Shown here: positions 36,401 through 49,305 of the stretch, one piece after another | Position numbering within the stretch: the stretch's first letter is position 1 | Layout: the number at the start of each line of letters is the position of its first letter | Assembly (NCBI GenBank): GCA_013397935.1 | Contig: VZRN01005835.1 | Span: 1,269,690-1,333,689, forward strand | Source: Dasyornis broadbenti | Lineage: Eukaryota > Chordata > Aves > Passeriformes > Dasyornithidae | DNA length: 64,000 bases | Direction: 5' to 3' | Translations under genes and position numbers: made by a program | Notes under the pieces: model-generated | Databases searched by the model: none | What the model was told of the DNA's origin: nothing | The model's input: the letters and a program-made list of their open reading frames with translations, nothing else

Positions 36401-39400
36401 TGAGCTCTCCTGCTCCTCCACCTTCCATTAGAAGGAGATTACTGGGTTTCCCTCATTTACCTCTAAACTGAGAGCAGGAAAGCATGGAAAAGTAAGGGAA
36501 TTAATATTTGATGATGATATTTAAGATGAATAATTAAAAGTCAACTAAAACACCGGGGGGGAAATGTTATATTATGTACATTCCCAATTTAAATATACTG
36601 CTCCTGAAAATTAACAAATATCTGGTTGCCTACATTTCTAATTAAAAAGAGAGTATCACTGTTAAGAACATAATTGTTGAACAAATAAATCTGGGAAATG
36701 GTGACTTGGTGCTGTTATGTTAAGAAAGAACAATAAATTGTTTTAACTGTGTCTCAATAATAATGATTCAACATCTATGTGCAACAGAAGTCTCAGTTAC
36801 ACAGAAACTATTAGTTCATCTGGGGAAGGGAATATTCAGGAATAGATGCAAAATGGATAGAGGGAAAAACAGCAACAAAGCTCATGGAACAGGAAGACTG
36901 CTGAGATGGTTTCTGCTTTATATGACAGCAATAACAAGTCATTCATTGATCATTTGCCTTATATTGAACAGCATATCCTCAATTAGCAGATAAGAATAAG
37001 GTTTATGCATTTTAAAGAATAAATAAGATGTATCCAAGCAGATTGACAAGCTTCACATATTTTTTAAACCTAGCTGCTGCTATGTCCCTAAATTCTTCCA
37101 AAGTTAAAAACAGTTTAGAAGAAACTAAGAGGTGACATTTTAGAAACCACAACTTGAATCCCAGGCTTAAGGATGATCCAGCTCCCCCAGATACCTGTTT
37201 CAATTAAGATTAGGACAGCTCAAACTGCATATGTGCACATACTGAAGCTCTCCTCCATGGCTCATTCCAGAGTGACCTATGTGTCTGCTGCTTTTGTGGC
37301 TGCAGAATTCCTTGCTATTACAACCTGTAAGCAACGCAGACACCATCTGTTGGGAGTCAAAACCTACTAACACCTTTCCATGCAGACAGGCAATTTGAGA
37401 AGTGTAACACTTGACTCAAGTAAGCCTGAAGTTCCTATTTATGCATGTCCATCACTACGCTACCTGTTTTCACCAATATGCACCTTTTTCACTAGATGGA
37501 AACAGTGAGGAAACAGAAAGAATCCTGAAAAATAAGTTACATTTTATCAAATAAGTTACTAATTAGGCAATAGAGCCACACATTTAACTGGATTTCTGCA
37601 TACAGTTATCTACTCTGTATGACACCCTACTCTCTTCAACTAAAAGGGTCATGGGCAAATGTTTTTACAATTTTTTTTTTAACAACCTTAGTCTAAGAGG
37701 TTGGAACTGATAAATAGCTCAGCTACGTAAAGTCCACTAAAGTACATGTTTTTCAGATCAAATCCCTCATGCAAAGATAAAAAGTTCACAGCAATAACTT
37801 TAAAAATATAAGGCTGTCACAGTTATACACTGTACACAAAATTCAAGAGTTGGTTTCATAAGATATTCATGCTCCTCATATACAGACTTATTTGGGTAAA
37901 AAGGCCACAACTGCAGTGGTAGCATGCAATTATTACAAAATAGGTATGTCTGAATTAAATGAATGGCTTTATATTAAACAAGAAACATAACTATGATTTT
38001 TACTAGAGGCAGTCCAGGGCTGAATCTTTCTGTGATGAGAACTGAAGGTGCACAGTAGTACAAGCCAAGTCCCTTGACACAGAAACTGAGCTTGCCTCAG
38101 GATGTGAATGGCTGGCAACAGCCTCTTTTTCATCCGTAGTAAAATTGCATCCGATTGCCCAGCCTGGAAAAGCTGTTCAACATCTAGCTGAGGGATTATC
38201 ACCTACATTTTAATCAGACCTACATGCTTTGAAGGCTTCTCAGCTTCAAAAAGACCCCTGGGCAAGAATTAACGGGGAAACCAGCCTGAAGCAGAGAAAC
38301 GGAGCTTAGAAAGGGACCAACAACCCCAAGGCACCGAAAGATCTGACTCTAAAAAGGCTGAAAGGAAGAATATCCCTCAGAGTTTCAGCTTGCAAAGCTC
38401 TGCAGTGGTGGTTGCAAACAGGCTGTTCCTTGCTCACATTTGTGTTCTTTTCTTTCGCGTCATCCCATCACAGTGGCAGGGCAGAGCACCAACAGCCTGG
38501 CCAGAGCTTGGAGGAGGTTTCCCTCACCAGTCAGTATCACTAAGCCTCTGATGTGTTTGCAGTAGGCAAAAATGGAGGAGCAAGGTCTCCCAGCCCATGG
38601 AGAGGTGCTTCACACAGTAAGCACAGCCTGAGGAAGATGCCCTCCAATTAAAAGGAGTGGTTGGACTAACCTCCATCCCAGTCAGCACTGCAGCAATTAT
38701 CAATGTTACTAATGACAGAGTCAGATAGTGAAGAAGAATATACCCGTACAGACAAAATGACTATATAACAGTGCAATTAATTCAGCACAAAAATAAATTT
38801 GAATAACACCATCATGAGCTATCTCCTCCTCCTCACTGCATCATTCCATTACAGTGTCATTGCACCACTGCAGACGTGAAGTTATTTTGATCTTAACTAC
38901 ATTTGCATACATTAAAAGATGTGAATCTCTTAAGATCTAAATCTTTCAGAATGAACACTTTCTTTTGTTTTGAATAATCAGGAACATTACCTAACTTATG
39001 AAATGAAAGTGTTTCTCAAAAAAGCATTTTCTAAAGAAATGCAATTCCAGGACATACTTACATACTTTTCAATGCTTCAAGAGTGCAGACTTTGTGGAAA
39101 GAGCTACCAGAGAGTCAATCAGAATAGGACACCACAAAATCAAGGAAAGTTTGGGAGCAGAAAGGAAAGGACCAAATACAGCAACACACTTGAAAGGTGA
39201 AGGACAGACATAGATATAACAAATGGCAACAGAGTATGGCCTGGGAAGAGTCATTAGAGTTGGTGAGAACACAAAGGAGAGAACATATAAAAGGAGGGAT
39301 TGAGGAAAGAGCCCCCTGTGCGATCTGCTGGTAGATCTAGAAGGGTAAAAAGAGAGGCAAAAAGGCAGCACACTACAACCTTGGGGTCCAGGTCAGAAGG

Positions 39401-39717
39401 CAGTTTTTAAGTCTCGTGCTCTTCTTCCAGCTCTCTAAACAAGCCTAGCTAAAGTGACTGGCTCTGGGGACCAACAGCTCTTCTGCAGCTGGTAGTGGGG
39501 CATGCTTTCTGCAACTGATGTATAACAGCCTTAAAACTCTTATCCCAACTGTCATGCCTCTCATATCAGGACTTCATAAATTACTCAAACACTGATTTCT
39601 TCTTTGATTTCCTTAAGGCAGTCGGACAAGTAGGAGTATGGTAGTTGGAAGATACAACCAGAGAAACCTGGCACTGTGCAGTTTCTCAAACTTACTTTTC
39701 TCCTACCTTTCCCAGTA

Positions 39718-39780
39718 TTTTTAAAATAAATTTTTTAAATAAAAATTTTTTAACAAATAACTTTTTTAAATAAGTAAAAC
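39718..39780. repeat. A/T low-complexity stretch
   Basis: Alternating short runs of T and A around TTTTTTAAAT motifs; no other content. Confidence 0.85.
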
Positions 39781-40659
39781 AAAGGAAGACTGACATTTTG
39801 CAATTTGTTTGCAATGCCACTAAGTTGGCACTTTCTTTGATGATTCACAGTAAACATGGGCAAAGCTTTAACTTCTGCCCAACATTTCTCTTTTGTTTTA
39901 AAGCACTATTTTCCCACCTCCAGCAGTAACACAGACCCACGGAACTTCTTTATTTTGCTGCGTATTGTTTATTTGCTACCTCAAATCCAACTTTACTATA
40001 TTTAATTAGTTTATGGAGGCATCAGCTGATTTCTCCTTCTCTACCAACATATGAAGATACAAGCTTTATTTTTCTCTGGCAAGAGAGTCTAACACTCATT
40101 TAAAAATCACTTTGTAGGGAGATACATAGACAACTCCCTTGCCATTAGCACAAGTGTCAAGACCAGTCACGTCACTCTTTCTGCAGGTAGATGGAACAAG
40201 TGTGAAGTTTAAAAGGGTAGCAGGTGAAGAAGGGGAATTGTTGTCACCTTGTTTTTCAGTGCTGCTGCTTTTGAAATGTGTGAGAATGAGAGGCTGTTCC
40301 TATGATTACCTTTCAAGCAAAAAAAATTACCAAGGGTCAGAAACCAGTCAGCTACAGCATTGTCTGTTTTAAAGGCATGAAGTCCTCTACACTTTGCATT
40401 CAGTACTTTCTCTTGACGTGGAAATGAAAGGTTTAGGGCAACTTTTCTTGGGTGTTGCAGTGACATTTCAACTTAATTGTATTTAATTCTCAAAAGAAAC
40501 TGTTAACAAAAAGTTACTCATTGTAAAGCCTGGACTATCTCAGCAAAGACAAAGACAAACTGCCTTCAACCAAACACCCAATTGAACCCAGAAATCACAT
40601 GCTGGACACACGGGATTAGTCCAACCACATTTAAAAACACCAAACAGAAAGAGCTCTCT

Positions 40660-41050
40660 GAGTTATCAGACCTACTACAACATGCACCATCAAAATCTAA
40701 TCCTTTCCCCAACATATTATTGAGTTCAAGCCTAAAAGGAGCTAGGTAGCTCTATATATCCCCACAGGAAGGTTTTTCCAGAAGCTGACTGGTTTAACAG
40801 AGGCAACCTTCGTTAATTTTCAAAGTAAATGTCTTAACATCTGAATTATCCACATTATTATGCCAACACTGACCTTTATCTTACTTGTATGTTCTCTTTT
40901 TTCCCTTACAGGAATGTTAAAGGAAGCTAAGGTTTGGAGTTGTTTTTATTTCTTAATTCGTCCCCTGTAAAGAAACCTTTCCAGTCCTCATAATCCTTCC
41001 CTGAACCCATTTCTCAGGAAAACATGTAAGACCAAACCCATATAAATCCT
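40660..41050 (-). mobile_element. Ancient CR1-like LINE remnant
   Basis: Several short blocks match, in order, the 3' region of old reptile/bird CR1 elements read in reverse: GGAAGGTTTTTCCAGAAGCT, TGCCAACACTGACCTTTATC, then a T/C-rich TTCTCTTTTTTCCCTTACAG block and TTTCCAGTCCTCATAATCC. Divergence is high and the ends cannot be placed. Recognition is from memory of the family. Confidence 0.5.
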
Positions 41051-44000
41051 CAAGATATACAAGTCTGAGTTCAAACTATGTTACCCAAAACTAACCTCAC
41101 CTGGTTTTGGTCCCAAAATTTATTTTCAAATTAAAAAAAAACTGTCATGCCTCTCAACCACACTCTCTTGGCCCTACCTACCATTACCAGCAGCACTTGT
41201 TCTCCAGCTGATATTGAAGATGTTTTCTCTCGAGATGTGCCCAGTAATTTTTATCTTTACTCCAATACAATTCAGCAGTGCAGAAATCTACCAAGCCCCC
41301 AAAAGTCTTAGCACCTTTCACTGAACTGACACCAATCCAAGTACTTTCTGTTTCACTAGCATTTGCTCTAAGTTATTACAGCAACACTTTAATAACATTA
41401 TAATAACATGTACTGTAGTGCCACTTAATAACTTCTATTTCTAGGTTTCGGTTTTATCCTTCAATATTCGTGTTCTGCTATGACTGCTGTGCTATCACCT
41501 TACAGCTGTAATATCCAGTCTAACATTTTGCAATTCAGGTTATTCCATTTTATACCCCAAGCTCTTGGTATTTGAACAAAAGTATTTCAGCCTTGCTTGC
41601 ACTTCAGCTAATACAACCTTAACTGCGCTGAAAGCTGGCATAGTCATAACCAGTTGTTACATACCTGACTACTATTCTCAGAAATATTTATTGCACTTAA
41701 CTTTTATTCTAAAAGTTGTCTATTGTTCTGTACAGTTACATCACTTTATCTACTATGCTATCCTTGGTTTCCTACCTCTTTCCATGTATACTTTAAAGAA
41801 AAAAAAATAGGCATTATGCAAATCTATCACATTTCTCAATTTCAAGCTCTTCAGCAACAGCATAAATTCTCAATGCCAGCAAGCCATTTCTCTGGAGACT
41901 GCAGTTTGATCTCGTTTTTTCAAAGACTCTCCTTCCAGTAAATGCATTTTAAATGGTCCAAATTTCCAAATCCTCTCAGTAGGGAAAAGTCTTGAGTGAA
42001 ACATCTCTGTTATCCTGCTACATCTTTGTTCCAAGGCCTGAGAGAGCTCTGTTCAGTACCAAGCAAGCCTGCACACAGCCATGCAGTTTCTCCAACCCAC
42101 TGGACTCTTCCAAAAGAAACCTTCAATATCTCTACTGTCTGCAGTCACAAACATACACTTGCAATTACCCTCCATTAGCCAGATTCCCTTCAGCCTTTTT
42201 AGAGCCTCAAGCTTCCACTGGGATATTGAATAGACAGGTTGTATTGATTTACCAGTGGATTTACCATTTTGTCCAGCACATCTGTAAACTTAGAATTTTA
42301 CATATGCCCATCTCTACATTTCACCCCTATGATAAAGTCTTAAGTCACCTCCAGTCCATAAGCTTTTGGTCTCTCCATGACAAGCAACAACATAAACAAA
42401 ACAGGTTAGCAGGCTTTGAAAAGAAGTTCATTACAACTTAACATTTCTTTCACCTTCCCCTACTCCCAAAGTAAAATAGGGTACAAACTTCACCACCACG
42501 GGTTACATGGAGCTTGTAGTGACTCATTTGCTAACCATTAGTAACAGGGGTGGGGAATCTCACAGAAAAGTACAGGAGTAATTTCTGAATAGTCTCTCTT
42601 TTTAAAGGTTAGTATTCATACTCCTCTAGATATCAAAAATCCAAGTATCCAACCAGAAATTTAAGGCAGTAAACATTCAAAGCCACAGAAGAGGATGTGA
42701 CACTTGGTCTATACTCACAGCAAAGCAATGCAGTCTTAGCTGACAGAACTTCAGGGTACTACCATAGTAATAAAGTTCTGAATCTCAGATGGTGGCTTGT
42801 CACTTTCTTAAGCAACAATTAAGAAAATCATGACAAAGCATGAAAGCAGCAGCCACAAATCAGTATTTCCAACCTCTTTAATTGTAAAATGAAGTCAGGA
42901 GCTATTTAGAATAAGAAACAATAGATAGCACTATCCCTGTCACTAGGAGATACTGATAGAAAAACAAGCTCTGCTTACTAAAAGAGAATGTGCAATGAAT
43001 AAAACCACATGCAGCATACAAAAAGGAGAGGCAAAAAGTTGCAGTTTCTCATGGCATAGAACAGAAAAAGTTAATATAACAACTCTGTTCTGGATCCCTA
43101 AGACAGGTTTCTAAATAGTCCAGGTAACACTTAAAAGTCCTTGGTGATTAAACTATTTACAAGAGACTTGACTTAAAGTTCAGGAAGTTATGATGGAACA
43201 CTAATTTTATTTGGCCTCATTAAGAAATGACAGCCCTTTCTTCTATGATAACAACAGCAAATCTTTGTAGCATATATTTTCTGAAGGTATTTGGTCTTCA
43301 CGTTTTCACTGGGAAGCACAAATGTTATTCATACATATTTGAAGTAAATACAAATATTTTTACTCATTTTACATGCTCTCTCAATCTCGGTAACACAGCT
43401 TGTAATAACACTATGTGACTTTTAAAGAAAAACAGCATCTCTTTTCCATTAGGTTTCTTGTTCTATTATCAACATGGAGAAGAGATGGAGCAGTAGCTGG
43501 AGTACTTTGCTTCTTTCTACTACTATATGATGTTAAAAAATGTGGGAGGGTAACTAAAGTGGCAGCTGCATACAAACATAAAAGTACAAGTTTGTTTTTA
43601 CCAGCACTTGGCTTTCTCTACAGAGAAGATGCAAACAGGAACACTACCAAAACACTAAAAGAAATCAAAACTAAATGTATTTCTGTACCAAATCCAAAGT
43701 TTATGGACACAATTACTCTAGCATTATGCCAGAATTAAGCCCCATATTTTTGCCAGAAAGGTTAATATATGAAGATACTTTTATTAAAAAGCTTTGAGCT
43801 GGGCTATTTGAAGTATTGAGCCTCTTCTCTAGGTTCAGACCATACCACAGAAGCTTGAGACCCTAAGCCCAAAGTTACAAGTGCATCTTTCAAAGTACTA
43901 AAAATGCCAATGTCGATTGTCTCCATTCATATCGTGGCATCTAAGAGCTGTCCATCTATTCACAGAACACAACCTCACTGATTTTACAGGAAAAAAAAAA

Positions 44001-46066
44001 CCAGAAAGGCCAGACATTCTCATATTTGAAATGCAACTCTGTCACCACTTCTCTCACGAGCATCACAGAAATGCAGTAACTGCTACAAACACAAGAGGGA
44101 ACACAGCTTACACCACATCTGCTGAAAGGGCACAACACTAAATCTCCCAGGGTGTTTCATGGCCATCAACTGACTCCTTCAAGGAAGGCTGGGCCTCCTG
44201 CAAGCATTAACCTAACCCTATTTCTTGTCTACACAATCTCCCTTTCCTAGCAGCTATTTAATTTCAGGTACAATGGGAGCCACTTGACTCTGACAAAGTC
44301 TGAGTAACTTGCCTATAGCATACTCAGACATCTTTAGTAAAATGAGAAGAGCAGGTTTGAGGCACACTAGACTTTTGTTAAAGCCCAGGTAATAATCCTA
44401 CTAGTAATTTACCATTGGTTTCCCAAATATTTTTCAGCAAATGACAGAGCTCTGTTAGACTTACCACATCCATTTGAACACACACACACACCTCCTTACT
44501 ATCAACCTTGTTTCTTGTCATTTTTAATCTTGTTTTTTTAATCCAGCTTGATATCCCACATACTGGCTATATTTATAACAGACAGGGCAGCAAACTTCTG
44601 GTCTGTCTTTGACTATCTTTTCTTTATTATTTATTCCTTTCCTTTAATATTCAAGTACCTTCTTTTAACCTAGCTGCAACTTTAAGATTACTTCAAAGAC
44701 AACCTTGACAACCTGTATTTCATAAAAATGATAAAAAGATGGAAGATCCACCTAGACATTATGCAGGCACAAGAAAGCCAAATACTATCCTGTAAAGAAG
44801 CTGCGTGCATGAATTGATAGGATTAAAGGGAAAATTGCTCATTGAAAACCTAAAGTAAGATTGATCATATAAAAGATGAGTAAGATATATAAAGACATGT
44901 GATAGCTAAACTAATCCATCTGGGATAAAGAGTCCAACTCACTGATAGGACTTCTGGGTAACATTAGGTAATTGACTGAGAAAATCACTCTGGGTTTAGC
45001 CTGGGATTAGACAGCAGGTAACTCTCAGTATGTCTGATTTCATCTGTATTTTTTCAGACACAATAGGAACCAACTTGTAACAAGCACAACTTGCTTATTA
45101 TGAGTTCTACAAATTTGAAAAAAAAACACTGAACAGCCTATTCAACATTCAAAGGCCCTTGGGCCAAATAAAAAAAGTATGGAGTCTAGATGTGCATTCT
45201 TAAATGGAAACTAATAAGGAAATATGGTAAAACCTTAAACTTACTAATCACATTAGCAGGTTTTTTATGCATTACAGTATTTTCTACAGCAGCCTCTAGA
45301 GGGTAAGAGAATGGTATACCCTCAGAGGACAGAAAATACTGAGGCATCAAGTTCTACTATTGAAGAGGAGAAGAAAAAGACAAGCTATTCCCAAAATTAT
45401 TGATAAGAAAAGATTAATTCAGTGCTCTCATAGGAACACCAAACCAAAGAGCTGCTAGGAAAAATAAAACAACATAAATAATGGAAAGTTTATTTACTAA
45501 TATACAAATCTATACTTTCTAACTTATGAAACTCATCAAGAAGATACAGATAACTCAAGATTTCTTTTACAGCAAACCTCTGTAGATGCAGATAGGACCA
45601 GAACCTGCATATTGTGGGGCTTACTGTTGTTGGGATCTTTGTTTCATGCAAAGAAAGAGGAAAAAGAAGGCATAGGGGAAACCCTAAGCTACCAAGCACT
45701 GTGTAACCAGAAACATCTAAAAAATACATCTGGCATGATGCTACAACAGAAACCTAGTTATTTCCAAAGGTTTTGTTTTGATGAAGAACTAACATTAACA
45801 CAATCAGCAGTCTCTTTAGAGCTAGCTTCAACTAAAAGAGCAGTTTTTTCCTGTGGTAGGGGAGCACACATATTTGCCATAATTCTCTTTAAACTACTGC
45901 GTGCAACACAAAGCCTTTATGCCAGTGATCGCTCCATAAGGCCAAACAGTCTCCAGATATCTTTGTAAGTCAGGAACAGGCCAAGCACAGAAACAAAAAG
46001 AATACATAATGCAGAGTTGTCAAGAATTACTTCTAGAGGAAAAACAATTACAACCAACTACCTTAC

Positions 46067-46193
46067 CTGATTTTAGTGTATCAAGGCACCGTCGTTGAGA
46101 ATCTTGCATTGATTGCTTCTGATTTTTTTCCCTCTTCCCTGAAATTTTCAATTTTCTATAAATCTTACTCTCTCCCTCACAAACAGACTGCAT
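46067..46193 (-). CDS. Candidate 5' coding exon of a PH-like gene
   Basis: On the minus strand an open frame runs from an ATG at 46193 to a strong donor (TCAG|GTAAGG) at 46067/46066. It gives 42 codons plus one leftover base. The peptide is basic and hydrophilic and ends QDSQRRCLDTLKS, with a lysine/arginine/glutamine-rich stretch (KREKNQKQ) before that. The leftover G joins in phase to the next candidate exon at 27455, forming a glycine codon. The start is uncertain: the frame is open upstream to about 46313, the ATG context is weak (T at -3), and a shorter form could begin at a poor acceptor next to 46138. The 127-bp length suits either a first coding exon or an internal exon. If real, it would encode the N-terminal tail before a PH-like domain. 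The family is not recognised. A chance open frame beside a good donor is the main alternative. Confidence 0.38.
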
Positions 46194-48172
46194 TGAATTT
46201 TGCAGTAACAGTCTGAATGAAACTGCATTACTGCTGGTTGCCACTCCTATCTTGGGGACGGCACCACCCCCACAGCAAGGGGCCAAAAATAAAGATATGC
46301 TGATCCTCAACACCTGCTATTTAACACAAATGAGCACCGGTATAAACACAGACCAGAGCACCTGGCTGGGACCAGTAACAGCCACAACATCGCTTGTTTC
46401 TGCTGCCCGGCACTAACACCACAACAAACCAGTCAGGAGAGTAACTTCCCAAACAACTTCAGTAACACACAACAAAGCTCATTATCTGCCTTCTGCTCTT
46501 GCTTAGTTCCCCTGTACTAAGCCAGGAGACAGGGATCTCAGGTTGCTCTGTAATATAACTTGGATTTAATGTCTGCATACTCCTTTTAAATACAGATGAA
46601 TCACCATCCCTGAAGGTTATGGTTTTCCATACTTGCAAGACTGCTCCTGATGGGATTAATTCTTGTAATAGCATAGCTGATCACCACCATTAAACAAATA
46701 CAAAAAACACATAATCAAGCAGATGAATGTATGCAAACAAACAATTTCCTACAATCTGAAGGGACTTGGTGCCATGTCTGGAGAATGGCAGTTTTATTTC
46801 TTAACCTAAAATTTAAGCAAAACATTCAAAACCAAATTTCTCCCGCCTCCTGGAGTACTGATTATCTAAGTCCAGCTGCTTCAGTATCTGTGTTGTTTTC
46901 TGCTGCCAATCTCCTCCAGCCATGTTCACTTTAAGAGAGCACCTAATCTGCCCCACTGAGTCTGATTACAGACTAGACACGGCTAACTACAGACTAGTGT
47001 CATCCTGTTGGCAACAACATAAATCATTCCCCAGAGAGTTCTTTACAAGGTGGCTCTGTATTCCTAAAAACCTTGGTAAATAAAACAGGCCCTGGAAATC
47101 ACAGATAGATGGATGTTAGTGCTGGGACCCAGCAAATGCTTTTCCTTTCAATGACTGCTCACTCCATCAATGACTGCACAGCTTCACTTTTGTTTCTCTT
47201 ATGCCATAATTCTCCACCACACACATTCTGGTTAACTAGGAGAAGAAAGAAAAACAAACCAAAACCTATCTGAGTCTTCACATTCAATCAGTCAATGCAT
47301 GGTACACGTGCAGAGTAAACATTTCAGACATATCAGAAAGGGCAATGATTTACTTAATGAATTGTGAAACAGGGACCTCTGCTTATTCACAGGACTTTCA
47401 TCTCAAAGAGACAAAATTCTGGTCCTACACGTTGAGCCTTGGAAGACTCAGAGCTCTTGAACACAGATTATAGGCCTGGCAGCTTGATTTATTCATTTTC
47501 TTAAGAAGTTATGTGGTGGTTTTAAAGTTAGAAAGACATGAGTGTGTCTGAATGCTCATGCCTCTCAGAAGGAAAGTATTTTCCATTTCCAGGATGAAAA
47601 TGGGACTTTAAGTGGTATGTTCTCTTACTTTGATGAAGAAAGCCATTTCTGTACAGGTTGTCCTGACTGCAAGGATATGAAGAATGGAGTAGCTAACTAG
47701 CAAACACTCCTGGTAAAGAGACAGGCAGCACCAGTAATTCATTTTTCTGCTCCTTACACTCCACTGCTGCTACCAACAAAAATCAAGCTGCGCTGAATGG
47801 ATAAAGGAGCAGAAAGCAACAACTGATCAACTTCATGAAGTTTGCTGCAGGAAGAAAATCTCATACCTAAGTATTATTGATAGAGGACACAAAAAACACT
47901 GTGGGGAATCAGTCAAACTTAATTTTAAAATTCTATCTGAAGAAAAAGTGGGTGTTTAATTCTGAGAACTTTTCCTAGTTGAATTAACATTCTCAATAGA
48001 ATATTGATGCTGAGATGAGCTATCATCTCACTTACATTTGAAGAAACATTGAAAACTACAATTATGAGTTAAGAATTTTGTCCACTCCTGCAGCAAAATC
48101 TGAGGACAGTATTGGATCGTGTAACATGTATTCTCAGCAGTAAGGAGATCAAATGCACACAACACAAGTTGT

Positions 48173-48240
48173 CTAAGAGTTTTCATCAAATTCATCACTG
48201 AACTCATCACTGTGCCAAGACAGAAAGGACTTCTGGGTAC
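48173..48240 (-). other. Weak terminal-exon-like segment with acidic tail
   Basis: A T-rich tract and CTGTAG acceptor on the minus strand lead into a 68-bp frame that ends in TAG. Its C-terminus would be HSDEFSDEFDENS, an acidic near-duplicate motif. It lies upstream of the 46.1-kb candidate in minus-strand order, so because of the stop it cannot be an in-frame upstream exon of that gene. It could be the 3' end of another gene or chance. Confidence 0.17.
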
Positions 48241-48294
48241 CTACAGCTCAAAAAAAAGGTGGAAAACTGCTGGTTTTATAGGGGCACAGCACCC

Positions 48295-48336
48295 TCTGAC
48301 ACTGGGATGAACATGTCTGACACTGGGATGAACGTG
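48295..48336. repeat. 21-bp tandem duplication
   Basis: TCTGACACTGGGATGAACATG is followed directly by a copy with one change (A to G at position 19). It is a recent local duplication; 21 bp keeps reading frame, but no gene is evident here. Confidence 0.95.
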
Positions 48337-49245
48337 CAAGACAGCTGGTGTACAAACATAAGCAACAGACACTTGTCTTCCAATAAGGACATTAATTATG
48401 GCATCCTGGACAAAACCCAATTCCCAGACATATACCTGGTGTTTCCTGTACAGTTTCAGATAGAGACTGTTCTTCTCTTCATCCTTAATTGTGGCTATGT
48501 AGTTCTGTTAAACAGCTGCTGCATTTTACCCCAAACATTGTAAAGATATAGAAAGAAAACAATCCAGCAACAGAAAAACTGGCACCTACAGTACAAGTAT
48601 CTGGTTGCACAGTGTATGGAACCATTTCAAAGAGAAGGGGGAAGGAAAGTAACAGTATCAAAATTAAATATTTCTCTTCTCTATTCTGGGCTAATCCTTA
48701 AAAGGATCCATAATGTGGCTGGTAGTAAATTAAACTCTCATCTCAGCAACAAAATGGTCCTACACTCACCCCAGGGAGCGAGGTGCTGGAAGCCAATCTG
48801 AGCATGAGAGGAGTAATTTACCCAAAGCACCTTATGCTTGGACTAATCGGAACAGCACAGAGGCTGTGAGACATCAGCTCAAAACTGACATAAATTAGAG
48901 CAATCCCAATTGAGCCTGAAGAGAGAAACGTAACAGCTTAATATTCCACTGTCCCAAAACCCAGTACTGTACTTCTGGTCTTGCGCTCCAGAGGGGATGA
49001 TCGGGGGTGGGACATGTATCTGTTGAGCACAAAAAGTGCCCTGCAGACAAAACGTATCTCAGGTTTTGCAGTAACCCTGCTCTGGCTGCAGCAGTGCCAG
49101 GCCGAATTGTCACAGAAGACAGCTGTGTCACCAGCTGCCATGTACCAGAGGCAGGGGATATTGTTCTAGGATATTGCATACATCTTAAGACATAGCAGTA
49201 GCATTTATGCTGTCTATTTAGTCTACACCAGAGCATTTAAAATAC

Positions 49246-49274
49246 AAAAAAAAAAAAAAAAAAGGAAAGTNNNN

Positions 49275-49301
<27 letters not shown>
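49246..49301. repeat. Poly-A tract with 4-N gap
   Basis: Eighteen As, then GGAAAGT, four Ns (49271-49274) and 27 As. It is an assembly-uncertain homopolymer. It follows about 300 bp of G+C-richer sequence (48890-49195) and could be a retroposition tail. Confidence 0.9.

Positions 49302-49305
<4 letters not shown>

Larger units (their letters stand above)
36401..46066. other. Putative intron or intergenic DNA
   Basis: Holds the ancient CR1 at about 40660-41050 and A/T low-complexity at 39718-39780. No supported exon was found on either strand. Frames of about 100 codons (for example 43415-43738) show no family features. Confidence 0.55.
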
